A stretch of 64,000 bases of DNA from Gulosibacter sp. 10 (GTDB lineage Bacteria; Actinomycetota; Actinomycetes; Actinomycetales; Microbacteriaceae), in contig NZ_FUIC01000051.1 in the NCBI RefSeq assembly GCF_900163695.1, forward strand, positions 1-64,000. Direction: 5' to 3'. Of this stretch, positions 9,479 through 17,935 are shown piece after piece. Position numbers and translations under genes: made by a program. The notes below the pieces were generated by a model. It saw only the letters and a program-made list of their open reading frames with translations, was not told the origin of the DNA and did not search any database. Each line of letters starts with the position of its first letter. The first letter of the stretch is position 1.

Positions 9479-10623
9479 TGCCGGCGGCGCGGGTGCGCAT
9501 CGGCATCGTCGGCTGCGGCAAGATCTCGGACAACCACTTCCAGGCGTATCGGCGCAACCCGGCCGTCGAGGTGGCCGCGGTGTGCGACGTCGAGCCGGCG
9601 CGGGCGCGCGAGTTCGCCGCGGCGCGGGGCATCCCCGCCGCCGTGGGGTCGGTGCGCGAGCTCATCGGGCTCGGCGTCGACGCGATCAGCGTCTGCACCC
9701 CGCATCCGACCCACGAGGCCGTCGTGCTCGAGGCGGTGGAGCACGGCGTGCACGTGCTCTGCGAGAAGCCGCTGTCGATCACGAGCGGCTCCGTCGCGCG
9801 CATGATCGACGCGGCCGCCGAGCACGGCGTCGTCCTCGCCACGGTGTTCCAGCGCAGGTTCTGGGAGGCCGCCCGGCGCATCCGGTCGGCGCTCGACGAG
9901 GGCCTGCTCGGCACGCCGATGCTCGGCGGCGTGCAGGTGCTGCTCTCGCGCGGGGCCGAGTACTACGACTCCGCGCCGTGGCGCGGCACGTGGGCGGCGG
10001 ACGGCGGCGGGGCGCTCATGACCCAGTCGGTGCACTACATCGACCTGCTCACCTGGTACTTCGGCGCGCCGGTCGAGGTCTCGGCCAAGGCCGGGAACTT
10101 CACGCACGGCGACGCGATCGAGGTGGAGGACACGGCGGCGGCGGTCGTCACCTTCGCCTCGGGCGCGATCGCCACCGTCGCGGCCACGGTGTCGGCGTCC
10201 CCGAACATGGGCATGTCGCTGACGCTGACCGGCTCGAACGGCGCCACGGTCCGGCTCTCCGAATACCCGGAGGGCTCGGACGCGCGGATCGAGTTCTGGG
10301 CGGTGCCCGGAGCGCTCGAGGCGGGGGAGGCGCCGCTCGCCGCGGGCTTCCGCGCCGATAAGACGGTGGACGAGGTGAACGCCGACCTGCAGCCGCTGCA
10401 CGCGCGGCAGCTCGACGACTTCGTCGACGCGCTGCGCCACGGCCGGAGCCCGGCGGTGACCGGCGCGGACGCGATCCGCTCGCTGCACGTCATCGAGGCG
10501 ATCTACGAATCGGCGCGGACGGGGCGCGCGGTGCGCATCCCCGGGCCCGATGACGCACCCGAGTTCGAGCACCTCGCGGCGACGGCGGGCGCGGCGCCCG
10601 CGGAGGCGGTGACCGGCGCATGA
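9478..10623 (+). CDS. Gfo/Idh/MocA family oxidoreductase
   Basis: NAD(P)-dependent sugar oxidoreductase (381 aa). Rossmann motif GIVGCGKIS is at about residues 9-17, the EKP motif (CEKPLS) carrying the catalytic lysine near residue 100, and a conserved histidine in SVHYIDLLTWYFG near residue 185. Members oxidise or reduce sugars, inositols and glycosides, often at C3. Start ATG shares one base with the upstream stop. Adjacency to an isomerase-like TIM barrel and a DUF993 protein is typical of actinobacterial loci for unusual sugars or glycosides. Confidence 0.9.
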   Translation: MPAARVRIGIVGCGKISDNHFQAYRRNPAVEVAAVCDVEPARAREFAAARGIPAAVGSVRELIGLGVDAISVCTPHPTHEAVVLEAVEHGVHVLCEKPLSITSGSVARMIDAAAEHGVVLATVFQRRFWEAARRIRSALDEGLLGTPMLGGVQVLLSRGAEYYDSAPWRGTWAADGGGALMTQSVHYIDLLTWYFGAPVEVSAKAGNFTHGDAIEVEDTAAAVVTFASGAIATVAATVSASPNMGMSLTLTGSNGATVRLSEYPEGSDARIEFWAVPGALEAGEAPLAAGFRADKTVDEVNADLQPLHARQLDDFVDALRHGRSPAVTGADAIRSLHVIEAIYESARTGRAVRIPGPDDAPEFEHLAATAGAAPAEAVTGA

Positions 10624-11471
10624 GGCTCAGCCTGAACCAGGCCACCACGCGGCCCTACGGGCTCGCCGAGACCGCCCGCGCCGCCTCGGCGGCGGGCGTG
10701 CGGGACATCGGCCTCTGGCTCGAATCCGTCGCCGAGGTCGGCACGGCCGAGGCGGGGCGGATCCTCCGGGACACCGGCATGGCCCCGAGCTCGATGAGCC
10801 GGGTCGGCTTCGTCGCCGACAAGGAGGGCGTCGAGCTCGAGGCCGCGATCGACGCCTCGAAGCGGGCGCTCGACGTGTGCGCCGAGCTCGAGGTGCCCTA
10901 TCTCGCCTTCATCCCCGGCGGCCTGGGCGCGCCGGTACGGCAGAGCACGGATGCGGGCGAGGCCCGCGTCCGCGACGCGCTCGAGCGGCTCGCCCCGCAC
11001 GCGGCCGGCACGGGCGTCGCGCTCGCGGTCGAGCCGCTCCACCCGCTGCAGGTGTGCGACCGCTCCGTGATCTCGCGGGTGGCCCAGGCCCTGCGCGTGA
11101 TCGAGGGCCTGCCCGCGGAGCGCTTCGGCGTGCTCGTGGACGCCTGGGCGACGCACTGGGATCCGGAGCTCCGCGAGGCGATCCTGCTCGCGGGCGCGCA
11201 GGGGCGGCTGCGGGGGTACCAGATCGACGACTTCGTCCTGCCGCTCCCGACGCCCGACTACGCGAACGGCAGGGTCATGCCCGGGGAGGGGTGGATCGAT
11301 CTGCGGTCGATCTCCTCCTGGGTGGCCGAGGCCGGGTACTCCGGACCGGTCGAGGTCGAAGTATTCAACAAGGACATCTGGGCGCTGCCGCTCGAGGAGA
11401 TCATCGACCGGATGCGCTCCTCGGCCGCGGCGAGCATCCCGGGCATCGAGATCGAGGAGCGAGCACGATGA
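10620..11471 (+). CDS. Sugar phosphate isomerase/epimerase-like TIM barrel
   Basis: Xylose isomerase-like/AP-endonuclease-2 fold (283 aa). Likely metal-binding acids are Glu in AVEPLHP, Asp in VLVDAWATHWD, Asp in YQIDDF and Glu in VEVEVFN. Such enzymes isomerise, epimerise or lyse keto-sugars. It starts in an ATGA overlap with the MocA-like gene and ends in another with the DUF993 gene, so the three proteins probably act in sequence. The specific reaction is not deducible. Confidence 0.85.
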   Translation: MRLSLNQATTRPYGLAETARAASAAGVRDIGLWLESVAEVGTAEAGRILRDTGMAPSSMSRVGFVADKEGVELEAAIDASKRALDVCAELEVPYLAFIPGGLGAPVRQSTDAGEARVRDALERLAPHAAGTGVALAVEPLHPLQVCDRSVISRVAQALRVIEGLPAERFGVLVDAWATHWDPELREAILLAGAQGRLRGYQIDDFVLPLPTPDYANGRVMPGEGWIDLRSISSWVAEAGYSGPVEVEVFNKDIWALPLEEIIDRMRSSAAASIPGIEIEERAR

Positions 11472-12634
11472 CGAACGAAACCCGCCTCACCACCCGGTTC
11501 ATCGACGGGACCGCGCGCGAGTTCACGATCCGGGGGTCTGGCGGACTCGTGCCGCTCGACGGCAAGCCGCGGCGCCGACGGGTCTACTCCGCCGCCCACG
11601 TCGTGGCCGAGCCGCTCGGGGCGAGCCGCGGCGCGGGCGCCGTCGACTGGTCCGCGACCATGGCGATCCGGCACCGCCTCTGGGACCTCGGCCTCGGGGT
11701 CGCGGAGTCCATGGACACCGCGCAGCGGGGCATGGGGCTGTCCGCCGAGCAGGCGCTGCGGCTGGGGGAGGCGACGGTGCGCGAGGCCGCGGCGCGCGGC
11801 GCCGAGGCGGTCGTGGGCGTCACGACCGACGGGCTGGACTCGTCGGCCGCCGACCTCCGCGAGCTCGCGGATGCGTACATCGCGCAGCTGCGCCGAATCG
11901 AATCCGCCGGCGGCCGGGTCGTGCTCATGGCCAGTCGCCAGCTCGCCGTGGCCGCGTCCTCGCGGGAGGAGTACCTGCGCGTCTACGGCGACGTCATCGC
12001 GCGCTCGGAGCGCGGGGTGGTGCTGCACTGGCTCGGCGAGATGTTCGACCCCGCCCTGCGCGGGTACTGGGGCGCGGCGGATGCGGAGGCGGCCGCCGAG
12101 ACGGTCCTCGAGCTCATCCACGCGCACGCCGACCGCATCGACGGCATCAAGCTCTCGCTGCTGGACGAGGAGCTCGAGGTCGGCCTCCGCCGTCGCCTGC
12201 CGGCGGGCGTGCGCCTCTACACGGGCGACGACTACCACTACGCGGACCTCATCGCGGGCGACGAGGAGGGGCACAGCGATGCGCTGCTCGGCGCGTTCGC
12301 CGCGGTGCCCCGCCACGCGTCGGCGGCGTTCGCCGCGCTCGACGCCGGCGACGTCGAGGGGTTCCGCGAGATCCTCGGCCCGACGCAGGCGCTCGCACGG
12401 CTCGTCTTCGAGGCGCCCACGATGTACTACAAGACGGGCGTGGCCTGGCTCGCCTACCTGAACGGCTGGCAGGAGCACTTCCGGATGCTCGACGGGTTCG
12501 AGGCGGGGCGGAGCATCGCGCACCTCGTCGACGTGCTCGCCCTCGCCGGCGAGCTCGGGGTCTTCGACGACCCGGAGGCGACCGCGGCGCGCGCGGCGGC
12601 CTATCTCCGCGGCGTCGGCGTCGCGATCGGGTAG
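11468..12634 (+). CDS. DUF993 (dihydrodipicolinate-synthase-like) protein
   Basis: 388-aa protein matching the DUF993 family, predicted TIM barrel and often labelled a dihydrodipicolinate synthase family protein. Recognisable stretches are MDTAQRGMGL near residue 80 and GIKLSLLDEELE near residue 225, the latter with a lysine that could be the Schiff-base residue of an aldolase-like enzyme. It is last in the unit and converges on the LacI gene with only 7 bases between the two stops. A retro-aldol cleavage releasing C2/C3 units would fit the glycerate kinase, but that is inference. Confidence 0.8.
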   Translation: MTNETRLTTRFIDGTAREFTIRGSGGLVPLDGKPRRRRVYSAAHVVAEPLGASRGAGAVDWSATMAIRHRLWDLGLGVAESMDTAQRGMGLSAEQALRLGEATVREAAARGAEAVVGVTTDGLDSSAADLRELADAYIAQLRRIESAGGRVVLMASRQLAVAASSREEYLRVYGDVIARSERGVVLHWLGEMFDPALRGYWGAADAEAAAETVLELIHAHADRIDGIKLSLLDEELEVGLRRRLPAGVRLYTGDDYHYADLIAGDEEGHSDALLGAFAAVPRHASAAFAALDAGDVEGFREILGPTQALARLVFEAPTMYYKTGVAWLAYLNGWQEHFRMLDGFEAGRSIAHLVDVLALAGELGVFDDPEATAARAAAYLRGVGVAIG

Positions 12635-12641
12635 CGGCCGG

Positions 12642-13643
12642 TCAGGCCCCGGCGGCGGGGCCGGTCGAGCCCCGCACCGTGAGCGGGGTCGAGATGGGCG
12701 TCGAGGGCGGGACCCCGTCGCCCCGCAGCTGGGCGAGCAGGCCGATCCAGGCCTGCTCGCCCAGCTCCAGCTTGGGCGTGCCCACGGTCGTGATGGCCGG
12801 GCGCGAGAACCGCGCGAGCTCGATGTCGTCGAAGCCGGTCACGGACACGTCCTCGGGCACGCGGATGCCGCGGTCGTGCAGCCGCGTCATGACCCCGAAC
12901 GCATGGAGGTCGTTGAAGGCGATCACGGCCGTCGCCCCGGTCTCGAGGGCCTCGTCGGCGATCGCGTACCCGGCCTCGACGCCCTGCTCGGCCTCGAGGA
13001 CGGCGAGCTCGAGGCCGAGCCGCTGCGCCCCGCGCCGGAGCGCGGTGATGCGGGTGCGGGCCTGCCAGGACTCCGTCGGCCCGCACACGTGGACGAGGCG
13101 GCGGTGGCCGAGCGAGGCGAGGTGCTCGAGGATCTCCCAGCAGGCCCCGGCGTTGTCCGTGACGATCATGGGCGCGCTGATGCCGGGCTCCAGGCGGTTC
13201 ACGATCGAGACCGCGCCGGCCTTGGCGATGACGTCCGCGAGCTGCGCCTTCGACATGCGCGGCGAGAGGAGGATGATGCCGTCGACGTTCGGCACCTGCT
13301 GCAGGCAGGCCTCGTACTCCTCGTCGGCGTCGCCGATGGAGTCGATCACGACCACGCGGTAGCCGTCCTTCTTCGCCTCGGTGACGACCGCCTTGAGGAT
13401 GTCCTGGAAGTACGCGTTCCCGACATCGGGCATGACGAGGCCGATGGTGCGGAACCGGCCGCTGACGAGGCTCCGGGCGGCGGCGTTCGGGCGGTAGCCC
13501 ACCTCCGCCGCGGCGTCGAGCACGCGCCGGGACATCTCCTCGTTCACCTTCTGGGAGCCCCCCAGCACCCGGGAGACCGTCGCGATCGACACGCCCGCCC
13601 GGTTGGCGACATCGTGGATCGTCGTTCGTTTGGGTGGGCTCAC
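12642..13643 (-). CDS. LacI-family transcriptional regulator
   Basis: 333-aa repressor. The N-terminal helix-turn-helix (TIHDVANRAGVSIATVSRVL, about residues 8-27) includes the hinge-proximal AARSLVSG typical of LacI/PurR. The remainder is a periplasmic-binding-like effector domain. The start is GTG at 13643, preceded by GAGGAGGAAAT, with TAGATT (13680-13685, minus strand) as a likely -10. It is divergent from the aldehyde dehydrogenase gene, with an operator in the shared gap. The same operator recurs at 8059 and 1, so it probably controls all three units and responds to a pathway sugar. Confidence 0.93.
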   Translation of the reverse strand: MSPPKRTTIHDVANRAGVSIATVSRVLGGSQKVNEEMSRRVLDAAAEVGYRPNAAARSLVSGRFRTIGLVMPDVGNAYFQDILKAVVTEAKKDGYRVVVIDSIGDADEEYEACLQQVPNVDGIILLSPRMSKAQLADVIAKAGAVSIVNRLEPGISAPMIVTDNAGACWEILEHLASLGHRRLVHVCGPTESWQARTRITALRRGAQRLGLELAVLEAEQGVEAGYAIADEALETGATAVIAFNDLHAFGVMTRLHDRGIRVPEDVSVTGFDDIELARFSRPAITTVGTPKLELGEQAWIGLLAQLRGDGVPPSTPISTPLTVRGSTGPAAGA

Positions 13644-13717
13644 AGGATTTCCTCCTCGAGAAATTCGGAGTCGTGTCGGAATCTACCGCAAGACCAGTGT
13701 CGCCCAGACTCGAGGTT

Positions 13718-13745
13718 TTGCGGCGCGGAATCCCTCTGCTATCGT
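13718..13745 (+). promoter_or_regulatory. Promoter of the aldehyde dehydrogenase/GMC unit
   Basis: TTGCGG (13718-13723), 16-nt spacer, TATCGT (13740-13745). The LacI operator begins 2 nt downstream, covering the expected transcription start. Confidence 0.6.
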
Positions 13746-13746
13746 T

Positions 13747-13764
13747 TGAGAAAGCGTTTTCTCA
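13747..13764. promoter_or_regulatory. LacI-type operator, third site
   Basis: TGAGAAAGCGTTTTCTCA is an 18-bp palindrome with one mismatched pair and the same core as the sites at 1-15 and 8059-8074. It lies in the divergent gap between the LacI gene and the aldehyde dehydrogenase, so it may serve both repression of the unit and autoregulation. Confidence 0.85.
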
Positions 13765-13804
13765 ATCTGGTCCGGGGAACGTTGCAACCTCGAGGAGGAG
13801 GAAC

Positions 13805-15307
13805 ATGTCGATCTCGGCAGCGAGCGAAAATACTATCCGGTCCTACGGGCTCATCATCGCCGGCGAGGAGGAGCCGGGCGCGGAGACCTCGACCCGGAGC
13901 GATCCCGCGACCGGCCGCGAGGTCGCCCGATTCGCGCGGGCCTCCCGCGAGGACGTCGAGCGCGCGATCGCCGAGGCGAGGCGGGTGTTCGACGAAGGGG
14001 ACTGGCCGCGGTGGACCGGGCCGCGACGCTCGGCCGCGCTGCTCCGGCTCGCGGACCTCATGGCGCGCGACGCGGAGCGGCTCGCGCGGATCGAGACCGA
14101 GGAGGTGGGCAAGCCCATCCGCCTGGCGCGCGGGGACGTCGCCGGCTCGATCGCCATGGCGCGGTACGCGGCGGCCGTCGCGCAGACCGAGACGGGCGAG
14201 GTCGTCGACAACGTGGACGCCGACGTCGTGTCCATGGTCGTGCGCGAGCCCGCCGGCGTCATCGGCATGATCACGCCCTGGAACTTCCCGCTGCTGCAGC
14301 TCATGCAGAAGCTGCCGTACGCGCTGGCCGCCGGCTGCACCGCGGTGGTCAAGCCCGCCGAGGTCACGGCGGGCACGACCGTCGAGGTGGCGAGGCTCTG
14401 CAAGGAGGCCGGCATCCCGGCCGGCGTCGTGAACATCGTCACCGGGCGCGGCTCGGTGGTCGGGACGGCCCTCGCCGAGTCGCCCGACGTCGACGTGCTC
14501 TCCTTCACGGGCAGCACCGAGGTCGGCGCCGAGATCACGCGGGCCTCGGCGAGCACCACGAAGCGGCTCTCGATGGAGCTGGGCGGCAAGGCGGCGGCGA
14601 TCGTGCTGCCGGACGCCGACCTCGAGCAGGCGGCCACGGGCATCATCACCGGCGCCATGTACAACTCGGGGGAGTGCTGCGTCGCGACGACCCGGCTGCT
14701 CGTCCACGAATCCGTGGCCGACGAGTTGCTCGCCGTGCTCGTCGAGGCCTTCGCCAGGGTGCGCGTCGGCGACCCGAAGGACGAGTCCACCGACGTCGGC
14801 GCGATGATCCACGCCGGCCACCTCGAGACGGTGCTCGGCTACGTCGAGGACGCCCGGGCGCGCGGACTCGACATCGTGTTCGGCGGCGAGGCCCTCGCCG
14901 AGGGCCCGCTCGCGGACGGCTACTTCGTGCGCCCCGCGCTCATCGACGGCGTCGATCGCCGCGACCCGATCTTCCAGGAGGAGATTTTCGGCCCGGTGCT
15001 CGCCGTCACGCGCTTCTCGACGGCCGAGGAGGCGATCTCCCTCGCGAACGACGTCGACTACGGCCTCGCGAACACCGTGTGGTCCGCGGGCATGCAGACC
15101 GCGCTGCCGGTCGCCCGCGCCATCCGCTCGGGCACCGTGTGGGTCAACACCACGCTCGAGAACGCGCCGCAGATGCCCACGGGCGGGCTGAAGCGCTCCG
15201 GGTACGGCCGCGAGATGGGCCGCGCCGGCTACGAGGAGTTCACCGAGCCCAAGACCATCACGGTGCGGCTCGCGCCCGCGGCCCCCGTGTTCGGCGTCGA
15301 GCAGTAG
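13805..15307 (+). CDS. Aldehyde dehydrogenase (NAD(P)+)
   Basis: ALDH superfamily enzyme (500 aa, usual length). PWNFPLLQ (substrate/cofactor region) is near residue 158, FTGSTEVG near 238, the general-base Glu in MELGGK near 259, and the nucleophilic Cys in NSGECCVATTR near 293. The start is fixed by an unusually strong AGGAGGAGG four bases before the ATG. It is first gene of the third LacI-controlled unit, followed 42 nt later by the GMC oxidoreductase. It probably oxidises an aldehyde intermediate, possibly a glyceraldehyde-like compound given the glycerate kinase. Confidence 0.92.
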   Translation: MSISAASENTIRSYGLIIAGEEEPGAETSTRSDPATGREVARFARASREDVERAIAEARRVFDEGDWPRWTGPRRSAALLRLADLMARDAERLARIETEEVGKPIRLARGDVAGSIAMARYAAAVAQTETGEVVDNVDADVVSMVVREPAGVIGMITPWNFPLLQLMQKLPYALAAGCTAVVKPAEVTAGTTVEVARLCKEAGIPAGVVNIVTGRGSVVGTALAESPDVDVLSFTGSTEVGAEITRASASTTKRLSMELGGKAAAIVLPDADLEQAATGIITGAMYNSGECCVATTRLLVHESVADELLAVLVEAFARVRVGDPKDESTDVGAMIHAGHLETVLGYVEDARARGLDIVFGGEALAEGPLADGYFVRPALIDGVDRRDPIFQEEIFGPVLAVTRFSTAEEAISLANDVDYGLANTVWSAGMQTALPVARAIRSGTVWVNTTLENAPQMPTGGLKRSGYGREMGRAGYEEFTEPKTITVRLAPAAPVFGVEQ

Positions 15308-15349
15308 CGCCGGCGCCGGACCGATATCGATCTCGAAGGAGAGAAGACC

Positions 15350-16963
15350 TTGTCGAAGCTGAAGGAATCGTACGACTACGTCATCGCGGGCGGCGGCACC
15401 GGAGGGTGCGTGCTCGCGAGCCGGCTCACGGAGCGGCCGGACGTGACGGTGCTGCTGCTCGAGGCGGGCGGCGCCGACCGGCACCCGTTCATCCACATCC
15501 CGCTCGGGTTCGCGAAGCTGTCCTCGGGCAGATACGGCTGGGGCTACGAGACGGTGCCGCAGGTGCACGCGGACGCCAAGCGGGTGCCGTTCTCGCAGGG
15601 CCGCGTGCTCGGCGGCGGCGGATCGATCAACGCGCAGGTCTACACGCGCGGCATCCCGTCCGACTACGACGGCTGGGCCGAGCAGTCCGGCTACGAGGAC
15701 TGGGACTGGGCGCACCTGCTCGAGTACTTCGTGAGATCCGAGGGCAACGAGCACCTCTCCGGGCCGCTGCACGGCAACGACGGCCCGCTCAAGGTCTCGA
15801 ACCTCATGGCCCCGCACCCCCTCACGCAGGCGTTCGTGCAGGCCGCCCAGCAGCACGGGCTGCCGTTCAACGGCGACTTCAACAGCGGGGATCCGATCGG
15901 CGCGGGATTCTACCAGCGGACCACCACCCCGGACGGGCTGCGATGCTCGGCCGCCACCGGCTACCTGCCCCGCCGGGTGCGGAGCCGCCCGAACCTCACC
16001 GTCCTCACCGGCGCTGACGTGCGGCGCATCGAACTCTCGGGCGGGCGGGCGACGGGCGTCACCGCGATCGTCGGCGGGGAGGCCCGCCGGTTCGAGGCCG
16101 ACCGCGAGGTGGTCGTGACCGCGGGGGCCATCGGGACGCCGCGGCTGCTGCAGCTCTCCGGCATCGGCGACCCCGCCGTGCTCTCGGCCGCGGGGGTCGA
16201 GACCCGCCACGCGCTGACCGGGGTGGGCAAGAACCTGCAGGACCACTGCGACCTCGACATCATCTACGAGCTCAAGGAGTTCGGCTCGCTCGACCGCATC
16301 CAGCGCGTCGGCCCGGGCATGGTCTCCGCCGGGCTGCAGTACCTCGCCTTCCGCTCGGGCCCGCTCACCTCGACCGGCGTCGAGGGCGGGGCCTTCAGCC
16401 AGGGCGACCCGGACGACCCGAGGCCGAACCTGCAGTTCCACTTCCTGCCGGCATCCGGGTCGGAGGCGGGCATCGCCTCCGCGCCGGTGGGCCGCGGGGT
16501 CACCATCAACTCCTACTTCCTCCGGCCGCGGAGCCGGGGCACGGTCGCCATCGCCTCCGCGGATCCCCGGGTGATGCCGAAGATCGACCCGAACTACCTC
16601 GCCGACGACTACGACGTCGAGATGAGCGCGGAGGGGGTGCGGCAGACGCGCGAGATGATGCAGGAGCCCGCCATGGCGAAGCACATCGCGCGGGAGCTCA
16701 TCGACGACGAGTTCTCCTTCCGGACGAAGGACGACTACATCCGCTTCGCCCGCCGCTTCGGCCGCACCGGATACCACCCGGTCGGCACGTGCCAGATGGG
16801 CGACCACGACGAGGCGGTGGTGGACGGACGGCTCCGCGTGCACGGGATGGAAGGGCTCCGCATCGTCGACGCCTCGGTCATGCCCTCGATCAACTCCTCG
16901 AACACGCAGGCCCCGACCGTGGCCATCGCCGAGAAGGCGGCCGATCTCATGCGGGTCTCGTAA
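15350..16963 (+). CDS. GMC-family flavin oxidoreductase
   Basis: Choline dehydrogenase-like FAD enzyme (537 aa). FAD motif GGGTGG is near residue 16, GMC signature 1 appears as GRVLGGGGSINAQVYTRG near residue 84, signature 2 as GAIGTPRLLQLSGIG near 262, and the C-terminal active site has a His in GYHPVGTC with SSNTQAPT. The start is TTG at 15350, supported by GAAGGAGAG 7-8 nt upstream. It oxidises alcohols or sugars using a quinone or oxygen as acceptor. In this locus it could carry out the first oxidation of the imported compound. Confidence 0.9.
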   Translation: MSKLKESYDYVIAGGGTGGCVLASRLTERPDVTVLLLEAGGADRHPFIHIPLGFAKLSSGRYGWGYETVPQVHADAKRVPFSQGRVLGGGGSINAQVYTRGIPSDYDGWAEQSGYEDWDWAHLLEYFVRSEGNEHLSGPLHGNDGPLKVSNLMAPHPLTQAFVQAAQQHGLPFNGDFNSGDPIGAGFYQRTTTPDGLRCSAATGYLPRRVRSRPNLTVLTGADVRRIELSGGRATGVTAIVGGEARRFEADREVVVTAGAIGTPRLLQLSGIGDPAVLSAAGVETRHALTGVGKNLQDHCDLDIIYELKEFGSLDRIQRVGPGMVSAGLQYLAFRSGPLTSTGVEGGAFSQGDPDDPRPNLQFHFLPASGSEAGIASAPVGRGVTINSYFLRPRSRGTVAIASADPRVMPKIDPNYLADDYDVEMSAEGVRQTREMMQEPAMAKHIARELIDDEFSFRTKDDYIRFARRFGRTGYHPVGTCQMGDHDEAVVDGRLRVHGMEGLRIVDASVMPSINSSNTQAPTVAIAEKAADLMRVS

Positions 16964-16993
16964 CGACGGCGCGCACCGGTGCGCACGGAGGAA

Positions 16994-17021
16994 GGGGCGC
17001 CCCGCAGAAGCGGGACGCCCC
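16994..17021. terminator. Bidirectional hairpin terminator
   Basis: GGGGCGCCCCGC (16994-17005), loop AGAA, GCGGGACGCCCC (17010-17021): a 12-bp stem with one mismatch between the convergent GMC and universal stress genes. No long T-run follows, as is common in high-GC actinobacteria. Confidence 0.75.
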
Positions 17022-17039
17022 TCCTCGTCGGCCGGGCGG

Positions 17040-17879
17040 CTACCGGACGACCGCCGTCGGCAGCGCGACGTTCCAGAGCAGGTCGTGGCTCACCGAGCCC
17101 AGCAGCAGCCGGCGGAAGGCGCCGCGGCCGTGGGTGCCGACGACGAGCAGCCGGGCGTTCTCGGCGGCGGCGCTCAGCACCGCGGCGGGGCGGCCCTCGG
17201 CGACCACGCGCCGGATCTCCAGACCCGGATGGTTCGAGGCCGTCGACTCGAGCGCCGTCTCGAGCTCCTGCCGCGAGTGGCCGTCCAGCGTCAGCTGGAA
17301 GCGCTCCACCGAGGCGTAGCCGTAGCCGTACGAGATGTCGCTCTGCCAGGCCATGACGGCGATGAGCGGCTCCCCGACGGCGGCGGCCTCGGCCGCGGCG
17401 AACTCGAGCGCGTTGGCGGAGACCTCGGAGCCGTCGACGCCGACGACGACGCCGCTGCGCCCGGACACGTCCACATCCGGGACGGCGACGACGGGGCATT
17501 CGCTCACGGCCGCGATGCGGACGGTGCCGGGCCGCTTCTCCCCGCGCTCCTCGTCGGTGTCGCCGCCGATCACGAGCAGGTCGACGCGGCTCGACACCTT
17601 CTCGAACGCGGCGGGCAGGCTCGTGGAGCGCTCGACCTCGGTGTGCACCTCGACGTCGGGCTCCAGCGCCCGGGCGGCGGCCGCGTGCTCGGAGAGCAGG
17701 CCGTCGACCCAGTGCTCGAGGTTCTTCACCTCGACGGCGGTGCCGCCCTCGGGCAGCGGGTTCATCGCGGCGAAGACGGTCAGCGCGGCGCCGTCGCGGG
17801 CGGCGCGGCGCGCCGCCCACTCGACGGCGCGGGCATCCGCGGGGGAGCCGTTGATCCCGACGGCGATGCGGGTGGTCAT
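17040..17879 (-). CDS. Universal stress protein, two UspA domains
   Basis: 279-aa cytoplasmic protein made of two UspA folds. Domain 1 starts RIAVGINGSPADARAVEWAARRAA. Domain 2 starts at about residue 147 with VVVGVDGSEVSANALEF and ends with the ATP-binding glycine loop VVGTHGRGAFRRLLLGSVSH near residue 250. It is a close paralogue of the next gene, which lies 56 nt upstream in the same direction. Known relatives bind ATP and respond to hypoxia or stasis; its own trigger is unknown. Confidence 0.9.
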   Translation of the reverse strand: MTTRIAVGINGSPADARAVEWAARRAARDGAALTVFAAMNPLPEGGTAVEVKNLEHWVDGLLSEHAAAARALEPDVEVHTEVERSTSLPAAFEKVSSRVDLLVIGGDTDEERGEKRPGTVRIAAVSECPVVAVPDVDVSGRSGVVVGVDGSEVSANALEFAAAEAAAVGEPLIAVMAWQSDISYGYGYASVERFQLTLDGHSRQELETALESTASNHPGLEIRRVVAEGRPAAVLSAAAENARLLVVGTHGRGAFRRLLLGSVSHDLLWNVALPTAVVR

Positions 17880-17935
17880 GAGAGGCCTCCTCGGTTCTGG
17901 CGGGGCCGGCTCCCGCCGGCCGCGGGCGGTTTCGG

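Noticed and set aside
12645-12662. GGCCCC/GGGGCC hairpin between the convergent DUF993 and LacI genes
   Set aside because: It lies inside the 3' end of the LacI coding sequence and GC-only stems of six pairs are frequent here; not strong enough to call a terminator.
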